DNA of 64,000 bases from Leptospira meyeri (GCF_004368965.1 NZ_SORO01000003.1:248001-312000), one strand, 5' to 3'; shown: positions 9,375 through 18,796, counted from the stretch's first letter. The notes: generated by a model from the letters alone, not told the origin. Made by a program: numbers and translations.

Positions 9375-11123
9375 TTATCCGAAATTTTGAATTCGATAAA
9401 GACTCGATTGAGCAATGGCTGCACTATCAATTACGTAAGCATGGCAGTCTTTTTTCCAAATTTCGCTCAACTTCGGGTCTGTAATTTTCGGAATTGATTT
9501 TTCGTATAACAAACTACAAATGTAACGAGTCATTTGGATCATTAAGTTTTCTGCTACCGTTTCTTTTCTCACTTCTTCTTGGATGTTTCGCATCACGCGA
9601 ATGGATTCTTCCAAAACTCTTTCTTGTTCCAAAAGAAATGAAGAGGGAGTTGGAATCTCTGCTTTCAAAGAATTGAGATACTTTCTAAAATTTCCATCAC
9701 CGGCCATACCGGCAAGGATAGCACCTGTGGCAATACGAACATGAATTTGGCTTGTCCCTTCGTAGATGGTATTGATTCGAGAATCCCTAAACATGCGAGA
9801 GATATCGTAGTCTTCCGTATAACCAGCTCCACCAAACACTTGCACAGCGAGATTGGTACATTTATGCCCTTCTTCGGAACTATAATATTTCGCCATTGGG
9901 GTGAGAGTGGATGCAAGTGTAGACCAATACTTTACTTTTTCATCTTTTCGAATTTCCCTATCTTCTTTCCCAACCTTTTCCATCCGAATTTGATGGTGTT
10001 GGTACATATCAATCACACGTGCTGTTTCTAGAGTGAGAAGTCGCATCGCATTTGTTTCTCGTTTGATTTTATGAATCATCTCCGCAACAGCAGGAATTTC
10101 ACCAATGGGTTTTCCAAATTGTTTTCTTTCATTGGCATACTTCACACATTCAAAATAAGCAGCAGCTCCACCACCGCAACCACCGGAGGCACTCACAAGA
10201 CGCATAAAGTTTGTCATCCCAGCTGTATAACGTGTAAGCCCAAGTCCTTCTTCACCTAAAATTTCTCCGTAAGTGTTATCATAAACAATTTCACAAGTGG
10301 GTGAAGCATGAATTCCCATTTTCTTTTCAATACCTGCGACAAAAACATCTTCGCTTTTAACAATGAATACAGAGAGTCCTCTCGCTCCACCTTCCGATTT
10401 TCCGGTGCGTGCCAAAGTGAGAAGAAGAGCTGGATGGTCGCCAAGTCCGCAACCTTGTGAAATAAACCGCTTGGTACCTGTTAAGCGATAACTTCCATCC
10501 TCTTGTTTCACTGCAACCGTTCTTACATTGTTAAGGTCAGATCCGTAATCAGGTTCCGTGAGTGACATTGCAAACAAACATTCACCTGTGGCCGCCTTTG
10601 TTGCATAGGTTTCTACCTGTTCCGGTGTTCCAAACCGATCTACAATTTGTGCTAAGTTGAGTAAGGTAGTCGTCATACAAAAGGCAACATCTGCCCTTGC
10701 CATAAGCATCGCATAAAGTGCACCAACCGTTGCCGGGAAAGCAAGACCACCAGCTTCTCTAGAAAGTGAATATGCCATAAGACCGGTGTTACGAAATTTT
10801 TCATAAATCTCGATTGTTTCTTTTGGAAAAATCACCTTTCCATTCGAATACTTTAGTTCATTACGATCCATGGTTTGAGATTTTTGGGAAACATCGTTTC
10901 CAAAAAAATCTCCCATTGCATCCAAACTAGAAGTATATAATTCGAGCGCTTCTTCCTTTGTAGAAGGTGCCATTTCATAACGAGGGTTATTTGTTTTTAC
11001 AAATGTTTGATGGTCAAAAAAACCCTCCCCTTCTGTTTCTTTTATAATGGAATCCCAATCAAGAAGTTGGTTAAAAATTAACTGTAAGTCTTCGTCTTCT
11101 GAAAAATAGTTATTTGCGATCAT
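9375..11123 (-). CDS. Acyl-CoA dehydrogenase
   Basis: 582 residues, FAD-dependent, catalysing the first step of fatty-acid beta-oxidation. N-terminal and middle domains include FAMSLTEPDYGSDL and GTKRFISQG. The C-terminal four-helix domain has RKQFGKPIGEIPAVAEMIHKI and VFGGAGYTEDYDISRMFRD, followed by IYEGTSQIH, whose Glu matches the catalytic base of medium-chain enzymes. The ~180 residues beyond that make it longer than ~380-residue MCAD types, as in the ~600-residue subfamily. Second gene of an operon with the FadH-like gene (9 bases apart), probably under the TetR regulator at 13256. Confidence 0.93.
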   Translation of the reverse strand: MIANNYFSEDEDLQLIFNQLLDWDSIIKETEGEGFFDHQTFVKTNNPRYEMAPSTKEEALELYTSSLDAMGDFFGNDVSQKSQTMDRNELKYSNGKVIFPKETIEIYEKFRNTGLMAYSLSREAGGLAFPATVGALYAMLMARADVAFCMTTTLLNLAQIVDRFGTPEQVETYATKAATGECLFAMSLTEPDYGSDLNNVRTVAVKQEDGSYRLTGTKRFISQGCGLGDHPALLLTLARTGKSEGGARGLSVFIVKSEDVFVAGIEKKMGIHASPTCEIVYDNTYGEILGEEGLGLTRYTAGMTNFMRLVSASGGCGGGAAAYFECVKYANERKQFGKPIGEIPAVAEMIHKIKRETNAMRLLTLETARVIDMYQHHQIRMEKVGKEDREIRKDEKVKYWSTLASTLTPMAKYYSSEEGHKCTNLAVQVFGGAGYTEDYDISRMFRDSRINTIYEGTSQIHVRIATGAILAGMAGDGNFRKYLNSLKAEIPTPSSFLLEQERVLEESIRVMRNIQEEVRKETVAENLMIQMTRYICSLLYEKSIPKITDPKLSEIWKKDCHAYVIDSAAIAQSSLYRIQNFG

Positions 11124-11132
11124 GTTTTTCTC

Positions 11133-13130
11133 CTAATGAATGCTATATGCTGCTTCTAAACCTTCTAAAAATGCTCGTTTGGCATCGATATTTTTTGGAT
11201 CTTTTGCCCCACCGATCACAATTGTTTGTTTGTTTGGATATTTGTTTTGGAATTCTTCAAGAACCGAGTTTTCTTTTTCCTGACCCACACATAAAATCAG
11301 CGAATCACAAGGATACAAAAACTCTTCTCCATTTTTTAGTTCTACTTTTAATCCTTCTTTTGTGACTTCTTTGTAAGTAAGGCCTTGATAAAACTCCACA
11401 CCTACGGATTCTAACTCTTGTTTGAGTGCCCAAAATGTGGTTGGTCCAAGTCCAGCTCCGTGTTTTCCATTTCTACGAAAGACTGCAACATCTCGGTGGG
11501 CTTTTTCTTTCTGAACCCCAGCATCAATAAAGGAACTGATATTGTATTTTTTATCATAGGAATTCAAAGTAGGCTCTTCTTCTTCCGTCAATCTATGGGC
11601 GACATCCACACCAATCCCTCCTCCGCCAATCACGGCTACACGTTTTCCTGGTTTGAACTTTCCAGTGAGATACTCAGTATAATTTCCTGAAGGAAGATTT
11701 TCTAGTCCTTTTAAAGAAAACTCACGTGGTTTCACTCCGCTTGCAAAAATAGTTACATCTGGATTTTCTGTTTCTAACAATGTTAGGGTTGCATTTGTAT
11801 TCAAACGAATCTCAACTCCAAGAGCTGGCAGTTCATTAGAAAAATAACGAATGGTTTCTTTGAATTCTGACTTACCTGGAATGTTGGATGCCAATTGAAA
11901 TTGACCACCAAGCGCACTGGCTTTTTCCACAAGAGTGACCTTATGTCCGAGACTAGCACTCGCACGTGCTGCCTCAAGCCCCGCAGGTCCTGTTCCAATC
12001 ACAAGAACTTTTTTAGGATCCTTTGTTTTAGGTTTAGAAAACTCTAATTCATGAACGGCTTCTGGGTTCACAATACACGAAACAAATTTTTCTTGGAAAG
12101 CATGATCAAGGCAGGCTTGGTTACAAGCCACACAAGTATTGATTCGGTTTGACATCCCCGTTTGGAATTTTTTGACAATGAATGGATCGGCGAGAAATGG
12201 CCTTGCCATTGAAATGATATCGGCCCGATTTTCATCAAAAACTTTTTGCATGGTAATGGGATCGTTCACTCGGTTAGAAGCAATGATGGGAACACCTGGT
12301 GTGTTCTCTTTGATACGACTTGCAATGGGAATCCAAGCCCCACGAGGAACTAGTTGGCTTATGGTAGGAACTCGGGATTCATGCCAACCAATCCCGACAT
12401 TCAAAGCGGAAACTTTTTCATCTCGCAAAACTCGTGCTAAGTGAATTACTTCTTCAAAGGTAGGATTTCCTGGGATAAGATCAATCCCTGACATACGAAA
12501 AATTACAGGGAACCCCTCTGGAAGTTGTTTTTTCACGGCACGGAGGACTTCTATCGAAAAGTTCATCCTTCGGGACGCATCCCCACCAAAATAATCATCT
12601 CTATGGTTTGTCACAGGAGAGAAAAACTGATTTAAGAGATAACCTTCGCTCCCCATAATTTCAACAGCACCAAATCCAGATTCTTTTGCGAGTTTTGCCG
12701 CCACTCCAAAGTCTTCGACTGTGTTCCAACACTCTTCTTCTGTCAGTGCTTTTGGCACATAACGATTGATTGGTGCTCGAATGGCAGACGGGGCCACACA
12801 ATTTCTATCTGCTGCATACCTTCCTGCATGGAAAAGTTGGGCACACATAGTCCCTTTGCCATAAAGCAGTTCGTTCATACGTTTTAATTCTTTGGCATGT
12901 TCTGGATTTTGGATGTTAAAAAAAGTCCGAGATCCTTTTCCCTCTTCATTCACACTGATCCCACCGGTGACGATAAGACCCACCCCTCCTTCAAACCGTT
13001 TGCCATAAAAAGCAGCCATCCTTTCGGCTGTGCCAGTTTCTCCCTCCACACCAAGATGCATGGATCCCATAATAAAACGATTGGGGAGGGTAAAATTACC
13101 AATTTGGATCGGTGTAAATGCTGGATTCAT
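11133..13130 (-). CDS. fadH: 2,4-dienoyl-CoA reductase-like NADH:flavin oxidoreductase
   Basis: 665 residues, full length. The N-terminal old-yellow-enzyme TIM barrel (FTLPNRFIMGSMHLG, MGSEGYLLNQFFSP) binds FMN. A cysteine cluster C-x2-C-x3-C-x11-C (CVACNQAC...C) binds a 4Fe-4S centre. The C-terminal half has two dinucleotide folds: VLVIGTGPAGLEAARA for FAD and VAVIGGGGIGVDVAHRL for NAD(P)H. This is the architecture of FadH, which removes unsaturated intermediates in beta-oxidation. The adjoining acyl-CoA dehydrogenase supports that role, although related flavin enzymes with other substrates share it. Two matching palindromes lie immediately upstream. Confidence 0.88.
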   Translation of the reverse strand: MNPAFTPIQIGNFTLPNRFIMGSMHLGVEGETGTAERMAAFYGKRFEGGVGLIVTGGISVNEEGKGSRTFFNIQNPEHAKELKRMNELLYGKGTMCAQLFHAGRYAADRNCVAPSAIRAPINRYVPKALTEEECWNTVEDFGVAAKLAKESGFGAVEIMGSEGYLLNQFFSPVTNHRDDYFGGDASRRMNFSIEVLRAVKKQLPEGFPVIFRMSGIDLIPGNPTFEEVIHLARVLRDEKVSALNVGIGWHESRVPTISQLVPRGAWIPIASRIKENTPGVPIIASNRVNDPITMQKVFDENRADIISMARPFLADPFIVKKFQTGMSNRINTCVACNQACLDHAFQEKFVSCIVNPEAVHELEFSKPKTKDPKKVLVIGTGPAGLEAARASASLGHKVTLVEKASALGGQFQLASNIPGKSEFKETIRYFSNELPALGVEIRLNTNATLTLLETENPDVTIFASGVKPREFSLKGLENLPSGNYTEYLTGKFKPGKRVAVIGGGGIGVDVAHRLTEEEEPTLNSYDKKYNISSFIDAGVQKEKAHRDVAVFRRNGKHGAGLGPTTFWALKQELESVGVEFYQGLTYKEVTKEGLKVELKNGEEFLYPCDSLILCVGQEKENSVLEEFQNKYPNKQTIVIGGAKDPKNIDAKRAFLEGLEAAYSIH

Positions 13131-13157
13131 TCTGACTATTTCCTAATTTGAATTAAT

Positions 13158-13170
13158 TTACCATTGGTAA
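13158..13170. promoter_or_regulatory. TetR-type operator, copy 1 (TTACC-N3-GGTAA)
   Basis: TTACCATTGGTAA lies between the fadH-like operon and the divergent TetR gene, 28 bases before the fadH start. It matches the copy at 13199-13215 in arms and spacing (43 bases between centres). Confidence 0.7.
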
Positions 13171-13198
13171 TATTAAGAATTCAGATTGCAAGCCCTAA

Positions 13199-13215
13199 AA
13201 TTACCACCGGTAATT
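13199..13215. promoter_or_regulatory. TetR-type operator, copy 2 (AATTACC-N3-GGTAATT)
   Basis: A perfect 7-bp inverted repeat around ACC, nearer the regulator gene at 13256. Together with copy 1 it is the likely binding-site pair for that regulator, allowing control of both divergent transcripts. Confidence 0.72.
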
Positions 13216-13255
13216 AACACTAGTCATGAATAGAGTCTGAACAAGAATTGGGGAA

Positions 13256-13906
13256 ATGGCTATTTCGCGAAAAAAAAACACAAAAAAAAAACCAAAGGCT
13301 GTGGGCCGCCCTTCGAAAGAAAATGGATTAAATGTGAAAGAAGCATTGGTCCAAGCAGGTTTGGAACTTCTCGGAACAACATCTCTCGAAGACATCTCAC
13401 TTCGCAAAGTGGCCGCAAAAGCGGGAGTGAGTCACGTCGCCACTTACCACCATTTTGAAAATAAACACGCCCTTTTCTCTGCCATTGCTGAAATCGGATT
13501 TCAAAAGTATTTTGAGACTTATCAAAAAGAATTAGAAAAAACTGACCAAGACTTTAAAGGAAGATATCGTGCTTTAGGTTGGACTTATTTTCAGTTCATT
13601 ATGGAGAACAGGCAATTCGCAAGGATTATGTTTGGTGGAACAGGAGTTGATGCCAAAACCCATCCAACACTACTGGCAGTCTCCAGGAGAACCTATCGCC
13701 AGTTACACGAGATCATTCGATTGGGTCAATCCTTGGGACATTTAGCAAAAGGGGATACCAGGGAAAAAACATTAGCTTCTTGGGCGATGATCCATGGAAT
13801 TGCGATGTTATTTTTGGAAGGCAGGTTACAAATGAAAAATGACCCTAAAGAAATGGAAAAATTCATCCAAACGGTCACAGAGTACGCATATATCGGAATG
13901 AAATAA
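13256..13906 (+). CDS. TetR/AcrR-family regulator of the acyl-CoA dehydrogenase operon
   Basis: 216 residues. A basic tail (RKKNTKKKPKAVGRPSKENG) precedes the HTH (LEDISLRKVAAKAGVSHVATYHHFENKHALF). The ligand-binding half contains RQFARIMFGG and resembles the WHG/TetR_C_33 type. It is divergent from the beta-oxidation operon, with two TTACC-N3-GGTAA operators between. By analogy with FadR-type TetR proteins it may sense an acyl-CoA; this is inference from context. A purine-rich GGGGAAA lies immediately before the ATG. Confidence 0.88.
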   Translation: MAISRKKNTKKKPKAVGRPSKENGLNVKEALVQAGLELLGTTSLEDISLRKVAAKAGVSHVATYHHFENKHALFSAIAEIGFQKYFETYQKELEKTDQDFKGRYRALGWTYFQFIMENRQFARIMFGGTGVDAKTHPTLLAVSRRTYRQLHEIIRLGQSLGHLAKGDTREKTLASWAMIHGIAMLFLEGRLQMKNDPKEMEKFIQTVTEYAYIGMK

Positions 13907-14064
13907 ATTTCCTTTTGTTTTTAAGAATTTTGAGTAAATTGGTTGCCTGGTTGACAGAATCAGTTACGTTTATCTTCTTTGGATATGTTATGCGAAAATA
14001 AAGAAAATCTCCAAAGTTCTCTTTTCTGCTGGTTTTCGTTCTAATCTTTATCCAATTCCATTGT

Positions 14065-15471
14065 TTGTTAAACCCCATCGTCAGAGAACTTTTGGACATT
14101 GACCCTTCCAAAAAAAAGGACCACCTGAAAAACCTAACACTACTTCTAGGACTTTACGGAGGACCTTCAGCAACAATCACTCCCTCTCTTGGGAACATCA
14201 TTCTTTCCAACACTGAGATTCGAGTTGTATTCAATCGGAGTATAATTCCCGATTCATTTTCTGCAAACCTTGGAATCCAACTAAACGCTGTTTGGTCAGA
14301 TACATATTCACCCAATGACACCGTGGTACTTTCTGGTCCAATCCCTCTCGGAACGTATTCTTTTGTATTAGATGCTACAGATTTTCTTGGGATACATTTA
14401 GCACCACTAAATGGAACTTATACAGTTCTTTCTTCCAATACAAACTTATATTATGTAAGTCCCACAGGAAATAATGGAAATTCAGGAACCACACCGGGAA
14501 GTGCAAAACTGACAATTCCTGCTGCCATTACAGCATCAACTCCGCCTGCAGCTATTTTAGTTTCAGAAGGAAATTATTTCGTGGATAGTGGACTCGGAAC
14601 TCAAGTCAATTTGACAAATAATGTTTCGTTATACGGTGGACTTAGTTCTGATTTTTTAAATCGCAATTCCAATTTGTACATTACAAGGATTGTTGATACT
14701 GCAACTGCCAGTGCCGATTCAATCGCAATGAATGCTGGTTCAGGAATCACATCTTCCACAGTTGTGGATGGATTTTATGTTCAAGGGGCATCGAACCCGA
14801 ATGCACCGGTGGCATCCATCGCCTTCAACTGCTTAATTGGATCTCCCACTATCACAAACAACCGATTGGAAGGAGGTGTTGTGAATAATGCTATTTCCGT
14901 TGCCATCTTTCTTTCCACATCCTCAGCAATCATCTCGAACAATTTTATTCGCGGAGGAACTTCTTCAGTCACAAATACATTTGGTGTATTCGTCCAAGAT
15001 TCTTCTTCACCTACAGTAGTTTTCAATACGATTTTTGGCGGAATTGCAAACGATTCTGCACATGGAATTTATAATTCACCACATGCAAACACACCTATGA
15101 TTGCGAATAATACGATCAATGGAGGTTCTGGTGGTATCTCCTATGCAGTGAACACAAGTTATCCTTCTAATGCATCAGTCACGAGTAACATTTTAGATGG
15201 AGGCACAGGAAACTCAAGTATGGCGATTTACCATGGGGCTGGAGCGACGGATGTCGGAAATTACCAATTCAACACGCTCTTTACTTCCGGAGGATCCAAT
15301 AGGTATTGTTTGTATGAAGCTAGTGGCTCAAGTCCCATCAGTTTTAACGGAAATAGACTATTCAGCTGTCCTACAGCACTCTACTTTGATGAAGCCACTA
15401 ACCCCATAAATGATATAACAACCATTAATGGAGGGACATTTGGTGGATCGTCTTATTCAGGAAATTACTGA
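14065..15471 (+). CDS. DUF1565 / parallel beta-helix lipoprotein, 5' end damaged
   Basis: 468 residues if started at TTG 14065. It contains a DUF1565-like start (NLYYVSPTGNNGNSGTTPGS, residues ~132-150) and then beta-helix repeats rich in N/S/T/V (ITNNRLEGG, ISNNFIRGG, IANNTINGG), typical of surface or secreted right-handed helices. The TTG is probably not the real start. The same frame continues upstream through a lipoprotein signal peptide ending in IQFHC directly before it, back to an ATG at 13990, but the fourth codon from that ATG is TAA (13999-14001). So either the gene is a recent pseudogene that lost export, or there is a base error or an unusual start. It is monocistronic, following the TetR gene. 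Confidence 0.65.
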   Translation: MLNPIVRELLDIDPSKKKDHLKNLTLLLGLYGGPSATITPSLGNIILSNTEIRVVFNRSIIPDSFSANLGIQLNAVWSDTYSPNDTVVLSGPIPLGTYSFVLDATDFLGIHLAPLNGTYTVLSSNTNLYYVSPTGNNGNSGTTPGSAKLTIPAAITASTPPAAILVSEGNYFVDSGLGTQVNLTNNVSLYGGLSSDFLNRNSNLYITRIVDTATASADSIAMNAGSGITSSTVVDGFYVQGASNPNAPVASIAFNCLIGSPTITNNRLEGGVVNNAISVAIFLSTSSAIISNNFIRGGTSSVTNTFGVFVQDSSSPTVVFNTIFGGIANDSAHGIYNSPHANTPMIANNTINGGSGGISYAVNTSYPSNASVTSNILDGGTGNSSMAIYHGAGATDVGNYQFNTLFTSGGSNRYCLYEASGSSPISFNGNRLFSCPTALYFDEATNPINDITTINGGTFGGSSYSGNY

Positions 15472-15475
15472 CATT

Positions 15476-16135
15476 CTACTTAGGTTTGCAGACTTCAGGT
15501 AAATAATTTTTTAAATACGAGATTGTAGCCTTTTTGGCTTCTCCCACCATCCAAGGAGTGAAATCTCCAAAGGTTCGGTAAGAATGTTTTAACAAAGAAT
15601 CTGCAATAGAAAAGGCAACTCCGAAGATTTGGTCTGTCTGTTCTAACTCTGGTAATTCGAACCGGTCCATAAGTCCGAGTTTGGCTAGGTTTGCTAGTTT
15701 TGCATCCAGTTCCTGACCCACTTGGCGCATGTCAGGATTACTCATTCGATATCCATAAATCAATCGAGGGAAAGCTCTTTCTTTATTGGTGACTTCAACA
15801 GCAACGTCAATTGATCTTTCAATATATGTTTTCCAGGAATCAAAAGATTCTCTTTTTAATAATATAGATTTTTCGATAAGGCTTTCTGAATGCAACAACC
15901 GAATTCCATGGAAGATTGCTTCCACATTCGGGAAAAAATGGTAAGCAGATGGCCTCGGGATATTTGCTTCTTTGCAAATGTCTGCAAAACTAATTTCTTC
16001 TGGAGATTTTTCCCTAAGGAATTCCAAAGCAATTGTTAACAATTGAGTTCGTCTATTTCTTCCCTGTTTGCTTGTGAATTTAAAGGGCCTGGAAGCAAGG
16101 TCTGGGGATAAGGATGCGTCTACCAATTTATCCAT
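15476..16135 (-). CDS. TetR/AcrR-family regulator, probable sphingolipid-locus regulator
   Basis: 219 residues. The HTH is PEEISFADICKEANIPRPSAYHFFPNVEAIF (residues ~43-75), followed by an all-helical ligand domain with no family I can name. It lies directly downstream of, and on the same strand as, the neutral ceramidase, with a terminator in between. Palindromes TCGAC-N4-GTCGA occur upstream of the ceramidase and the endoglycoceramidase but not before this gene. It is the nearest candidate to bind them. Alternatively it could act elsewhere. Confidence 0.8.
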   Translation of the reverse strand: MDKLVDASLSPDLASRPFKFTSKQGRNRRTQLLTIALEFLREKSPEEISFADICKEANIPRPSAYHFFPNVEAIFHGIRLLHSESLIEKSILLKRESFDSWKTYIERSIDVAVEVTNKERAFPRLIYGYRMSNPDMRQVGQELDAKLANLAKLGLMDRFELPELEQTDQIFGVAFSIADSLLKHSYRTFGDFTPWMVGEAKKATISYLKNYLPEVCKPK

Positions 16136-16177
16136 ACTACGAGCCTTCTAGAAAATCTTACCTAGTCAATCCCGTTG

Positions 16178-16212
16178 TAAAGAAAATACCTGACCTTTTT
16201 TAAGGGTCAGGT
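16178..16212 (-). terminator. Terminator of the ceramidase gene
   Basis: On the minus strand ACCTGACC (16212-16205) pairs with GGTCAGGT (16195-16188), followed by ATTTTCTTT. It lies 18 bases beyond the ceramidase stop and separates it from the TetR gene. Confidence 0.75.
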
Positions 16213-16229
16213 GAGTGATTGTTCAGATA

Positions 16230-18383
16230 TTACTGCACAGTGAATTGATTTGTGACCCCTTGGTAAGCACTGATCGCTCCAGTCCAACCAGATTTCCAAT
16301 GGCCCCGGTGTCTAAGTCGATAGGTCCCTGCTGGAAAGGATGTGGTATTCCAAGAAACATTGATTTTGGAATAAGCGACCCCATCTCTTTGCCATCGGTA
16401 TGTCGTGGATGGGTCGTAATCTCTTGCCACAACTGTCCAAGTTGATCCATTTTGTTTTTCCACATCCACGAAGCTACTTCCGATGAGCATGTTATTTTTT
16501 GGATGAGCTCCCCAGAAGACGGCATTCACAGTGGCACCATTGCTATAGGAAGCAGAAGGTTGGGTAAATACTGTTCCAAAACTTTTAAAGAGAGGGACAT
16601 CATCAAAAACAACGCCTGTTTGGAAAGTAGCTTGGTAATTGGTGAGGTCTGGTGGGGTAGGACCTGCAGGGGAAGATGTTCCATTCCGCATAGCACTTGC
16701 TAGTTTTCCAAATTCTTGTTCATATCCAAGTAAAGTGTTCGGTCCAAATTGGGTTGAAGCTCCTTCATATTGTTGTGAAGAGTATTCTTCTCTTGTTGTC
16801 AGATACGAAGTATAAGAATTGGACAACCCTGCAATCACAGTGTATTCGTTTTCCAAAACATTTTTTACTAGAGAACGAAGCCTTCGACCCGCCATAGTCG
16901 ATACTTCGGCAGGAATGGCAAGGATCGCTAAGTTCCCAATTTTAATGATCTGCATAGGAATCACCGGTGGAGTCCAAGGATTTCCATCGAAACTCGCCAC
17001 ACCCGTAGGGATCAGGACGGGTTTTTCCGCATGACAAAGTTTATAAGCTTCGCTCACAGAAGTCGGCCAAAGAACGCCAAGGAATCCACCGAGGAAACTA
17101 GCTTTAAATGCATCCGCAGTATTTGTGTTCCAGTCGAGGGAATCCACAGTGGTTCCTTCATCAAAAAAATCCACAGAGACAGCATTATCTTCCACACTTC
17201 CGGCCGAAAAAGAAGCACCCATCCCCGCAGGGCAAGTAGTAGTTCCTAAACTACTGATATAAAGGTTCGAAAAGTTAACATATGTATGTCGGAAGTCAAC
17301 AGAACCTGTTAATTGAGTATTGGCAGAAGAATACAAAGATTGTGCTTTGTTTAATTGCTTTTCGGCAATAATCTTTTGGCGCGCATAATCATTCACTCCA
17401 TCCGCAGGGCCCCAAAGATTCGGTGTCACATCACCTGCATTCGATTGAGCAAAAGCAGCCACGAATGTTTGGTTTGCTGAATAGTTTGCACTTTTAGACT
17501 TTTCAAATAAATAAGAAGCAAGCCCCTTATTATCACCACCAATGAGTTTATTTGTTGGACCAACATTAGTTGGATGTACGGCAAACCAGTTCACCATTCC
17601 TAATTCTCTACCATCTGCCGCAACTAGTTTCAACAATGTCATCGTTTGGTCTACGTTCGATCCATAAAAGTTTCTCTCACTCACAGGGTTTTTATCGTAA
17701 GCAACTGCAGAACGATTCTTACTAGCGTCCGTTAGGTTTCCTTGGTTGATATAGACATTCCCAGGAACTAAATTTTGGTGAGCCAATTTGATAGAACGAT
17801 AAATCCCATCCACAATTACGTCATAGTTTTCTTTAATAAAACCTGCTGTAGTCGCATTGTATAAAAAATAATGTGAATAACCACCTGGACCACTATGAGT
17901 ATGTGTTGCAGAAAGCAAAACATTTGCCTCATTATAATAAGGAGAAAGTTCTGAATCCAAAGCGATTTTTTTGCTCACCGCTTGTTTGATGGATTGGAAA
18001 ATCATACCCAAATCAGCGCTGACAAATACCACTCGTTTGGAAGCATCTCCAATGATATAGGCCCTTGACCATAGGCGCATATAAATCCCTTCCGTTTTTT
18101 GAGCTGTTTCCGCAAATCCCATCATCCCTACTTCTGCAGCAGGTCCTGTGATGTCGTAAATACCTGCGCCGACTAAATAGGGCGACGAACCAAGGGAAGG
18201 TGCCACGGCACGACTCACACCAGACGAACTGGCCAAATCCAACTGAGAACTCTCACTCGCACCGGCACTGACGAGTCCAAGTAGGGGCGATGGGGATGGC
18301 TTCTGGTCGGAACAATGCAAAACCAGAAAGCTGCAAATCATGGTAAAACCCAAGCGCACTCGGGATTCTTTTTTGGAATTCAT
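16230..18383 (-). CDS. Neutral/alkaline ceramidase lipoprotein
   Basis: 717 residues. A lipoprotein signal (SFLVLHC, cysteine ~24) predicts a lipid-anchored envelope enzyme. The neutral ceramidase fold starts at VGAGIYDITGPAAEVGMMGF. The zinc-site motif is SATHTHSGPGG, and PVSERNFYGSNVD also matches the family. The C-terminal ~140 residues form the Ig-like domain of the family. It hydrolyses ceramide to sphingosine and fatty acid. The catalytic hexapeptide, GDVSPN in characterised enzymes, reads GDVTPN here (17418-17435), so the proposed serine nucleophile is threonine. Divergent from an endoglycoceramidase; together they would strip glycosphingolipids to ceramide and then cleave it. Confidence 0.9.
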   Translation of the reverse strand: MNSKKESRVRLGFTMICSFLVLHCSDQKPSPSPLLGLVSAGASESSQLDLASSSGVSRAVAPSLGSSPYLVGAGIYDITGPAAEVGMMGFAETAQKTEGIYMRLWSRAYIIGDASKRVVFVSADLGMIFQSIKQAVSKKIALDSELSPYYNEANVLLSATHTHSGPGGYSHYFLYNATTAGFIKENYDVIVDGIYRSIKLAHQNLVPGNVYINQGNLTDASKNRSAVAYDKNPVSERNFYGSNVDQTMTLLKLVAADGRELGMVNWFAVHPTNVGPTNKLIGGDNKGLASYLFEKSKSANYSANQTFVAAFAQSNAGDVTPNLWGPADGVNDYARQKIIAEKQLNKAQSLYSSANTQLTGSVDFRHTYVNFSNLYISSLGTTTCPAGMGASFSAGSVEDNAVSVDFFDEGTTVDSLDWNTNTADAFKASFLGGFLGVLWPTSVSEAYKLCHAEKPVLIPTGVASFDGNPWTPPVIPMQIIKIGNLAILAIPAEVSTMAGRRLRSLVKNVLENEYTVIAGLSNSYTSYLTTREEYSSQQYEGASTQFGPNTLLGYEQEFGKLASAMRNGTSSPAGPTPPDLTNYQATFQTGVVFDDVPLFKSFGTVFTQPSASYSNGATVNAVFWGAHPKNNMLIGSSFVDVEKQNGSTWTVVARDYDPSTTYRWQRDGVAYSKINVSWNTTSFPAGTYRLRHRGHWKSGWTGAISAYQGVTNQFTVQ

Positions 18384-18512
18384 ATACTTTCTCCGAATCT
18401 AAATTTCTAAATAAAACAGTTTTCGCTTGGGTTTCCTCTCGTGGCCAAGGCCGATCCAAAACCAAATTCGGTTTATAAGTCTAAACAGTGTTAAAAATAT
18501 GGCAAGAAATTT

Positions 18513-18530
18513 AATCGACATATGTCGATT
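18513..18530. promoter_or_regulatory. Palindromic operator before the ceramidase gene
   Basis: AATCGACATATGTCGATT is a perfect 18-bp palindrome, 130 bases upstream of the ceramidase start. Its core TCGAC-ATAT-GTCGA matches TCGAC-AAAC-GTCGA at 18727, so one regulator probably binds both. Confidence 0.72.
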
Positions 18531-18726
18531 TTTATAGAGCAGTGTTCAGGTTTCCGCTACAATAAGAGAGTGATTTCCGTAAGAATCGGACAGAATGAAG
18601 AGGTGATGCGATGAAAACCGTTCCCAAGTAAAAAAGGTAAGTCAGTTTCCTATTTCACTCAGGTGCTTTTTCCGGATGAGGATTTCTCAATTGCATATTT
18701 ATGGAAATTTGATGTCATTTTTTTGA

Positions 18727-18740
18727 TCGACAAACGTCGA
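18727..18740. promoter_or_regulatory. Palindromic operator before the endoglycoceramidase gene
   Basis: TCGACAAACGTCGA lies 56 bases upstream of the ATG at 18797. It has the same 5-4-5 layout and arms as the copy at 18515-18528. Confidence 0.68.
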
Positions 18741-18796
18741 CTAATGTGATGCAACTGGCCAAAACCCATTCCCCAAGGAATGCCAAACGAGGAATT

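Larger units (their letters stand above)
18384..18796. other. Divergent control region of ceramidase and endoglycoceramidase genes
   Basis: About 410 bases without a convincing gene. It holds two related palindromes (18513-18530 and 18727-18740) and a TTTCCGCTAC stretch near 18549 resembling the ends of the REP-like element at 7555. A tiny reading frame MKTVPK at 18611 has an AGAGGTG before it but is too short to call. I could not fix a confident promoter for either gene. Confidence 0.5.

Noticed and set aside
18611..18631. Six-codon frame MKTVPK with a good ribosome site, as a leader peptide
   Set aside because: No attenuator hairpins follow and a frame this short is expected by chance.
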